From Planococcus circulans (GTDB lineage Bacteria; Bacillota; Bacilli; Bacillales_A; Planococcaceae): a stretch of 51,273 nt of DNA. The stretch lies in the NCBI RefSeq assembly GCF_020023385.1, contig NZ_JAIQCL010000015.1, positions 1 to 51,273 on the forward strand. Direction: 5' to 3'. Both the position numbers and the translations under genes were made by a program. Under the pieces are notes generated by a model. That model was not told the origin of the DNA. It did not search any database and worked only from the letters and a program-made list of their open reading frames with translations. Below, one piece after another: positions 51,233 to 51,273 of the stretch. The first letter of the stretch is position 1. Every line of letters begins with the position of its first letter.

Positions 51233-51273
51233 CCAGCGACGTCCTACTCTCACAGGGGGAGACCCCCAACTAC
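51233..51273 (-). rRNA. rrf: 5S rRNA, third copy, cut by the window edge
   Basis: Its 3' 41 nt are inside the window and are identical to the middle copy. The rest lies outside. Whether a 23S gene or another 5S follows cannot be seen. Confidence 0.9.

Noticed and set aside
50881..51273. CRISPR-like direct repeats
   Set aside because: The long unit is 5S rRNA plus a spacer, with no short repeats and unique spacers.

Overview
The window reads as chromosomal DNA of a low-to-mid GC Gram-positive of the Bacillales. The best guess is a member of the Planococcaceae (Planococcus-like), inferred from protein similarity recalled from memory and from missing sporulation genes; the genus is not proven by this sequence. 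It corresponds to the origin-proximal segment that in Bacillus subtilis lies between two rRNA operons. The left edge holds the tandem promoters and leader of an rRNA operon whose 16S gene lies just outside. The right edge holds the 5S end of another rRNA operon. Both operons and nearly all genes read leftward (minus strand).

Layout on the plus-strand coordinates. 1-12.9 kb: rRNA promoters, lysS, folK-folB-folP, cysK, a membrane-anchored PpiC-type foldase, hslO, coaX, ftsH, hpt, tilS, a lone tRNA-Met(CAT) on the plus strand, an S1-domain protein (yabR) and divIC. 13.2-18.3 kb: a plus-strand carA-carB-argF operon for carbamoyl phosphate, citrulline and arginine, set between divIC and rqcP, with a strong promoter and ARG-box-like sites. 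18.3-18.7 kb: an inverted pair of structured repeats and a bidirectional terminator. 18.75-32.9 kb: rqcP, mazG, a MOP-family flippase, mfd, pth, ctc (bL25), prs, glmU, spoVG, ridA, purR, ispE, veg. 33-38.9 kb: rsmA, rnmV, yabE, tatD, metS. 39.2-39.5 kb: abrB (plus). 39.6-42 kb: rsmI, yazA, trmN6, yabA, interleaved with three copies of a second structured repeat family. 42.3-50.7 kb: ricT, holB, darA, tmk, ppk, ppx, and a short Orn/Lys/Arg decarboxylase-like gene. 50.88-51.27 kb: three 5S rRNA genes in tandem with a 176-bp period.

Functionally this is mostly housekeeping: tRNA charging and repair (lysS, metS, tilS, pth, trmN6), rRNA maturation (rsmA, rsmI, rnmV), folate and purine supply (fol genes, hpt, prs, purR), cell envelope (glmU, ispE, flippase, yabE), replication (tmk, holB, yabA), protein quality control (ftsH, hslO, rqcP) and polyphosphate turnover (ppk, ppx). 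Compared with the B. subtilis order, which I recall rather than computed, every sporulation gene expected here is absent (spoIIE, spoVT, yabP, yabQ, yabG, sspF, fin, csfB). Yet regulatory sites of the stress and sporulation network remain: paired Spo0A boxes at abrB, a sigma-H-like promoter at spoVG and a sigma-B-like promoter at ctc. Also absent are pabB-pabA-pabC, dusB, yazB, yabS/yabT and yaaR.

I found no phage, transposase, CRISPR array, toxin or defence island. The least explained material is the two families of structured intergenic repeats, one with compensatory base changes between copies, and the tandem 5S array.
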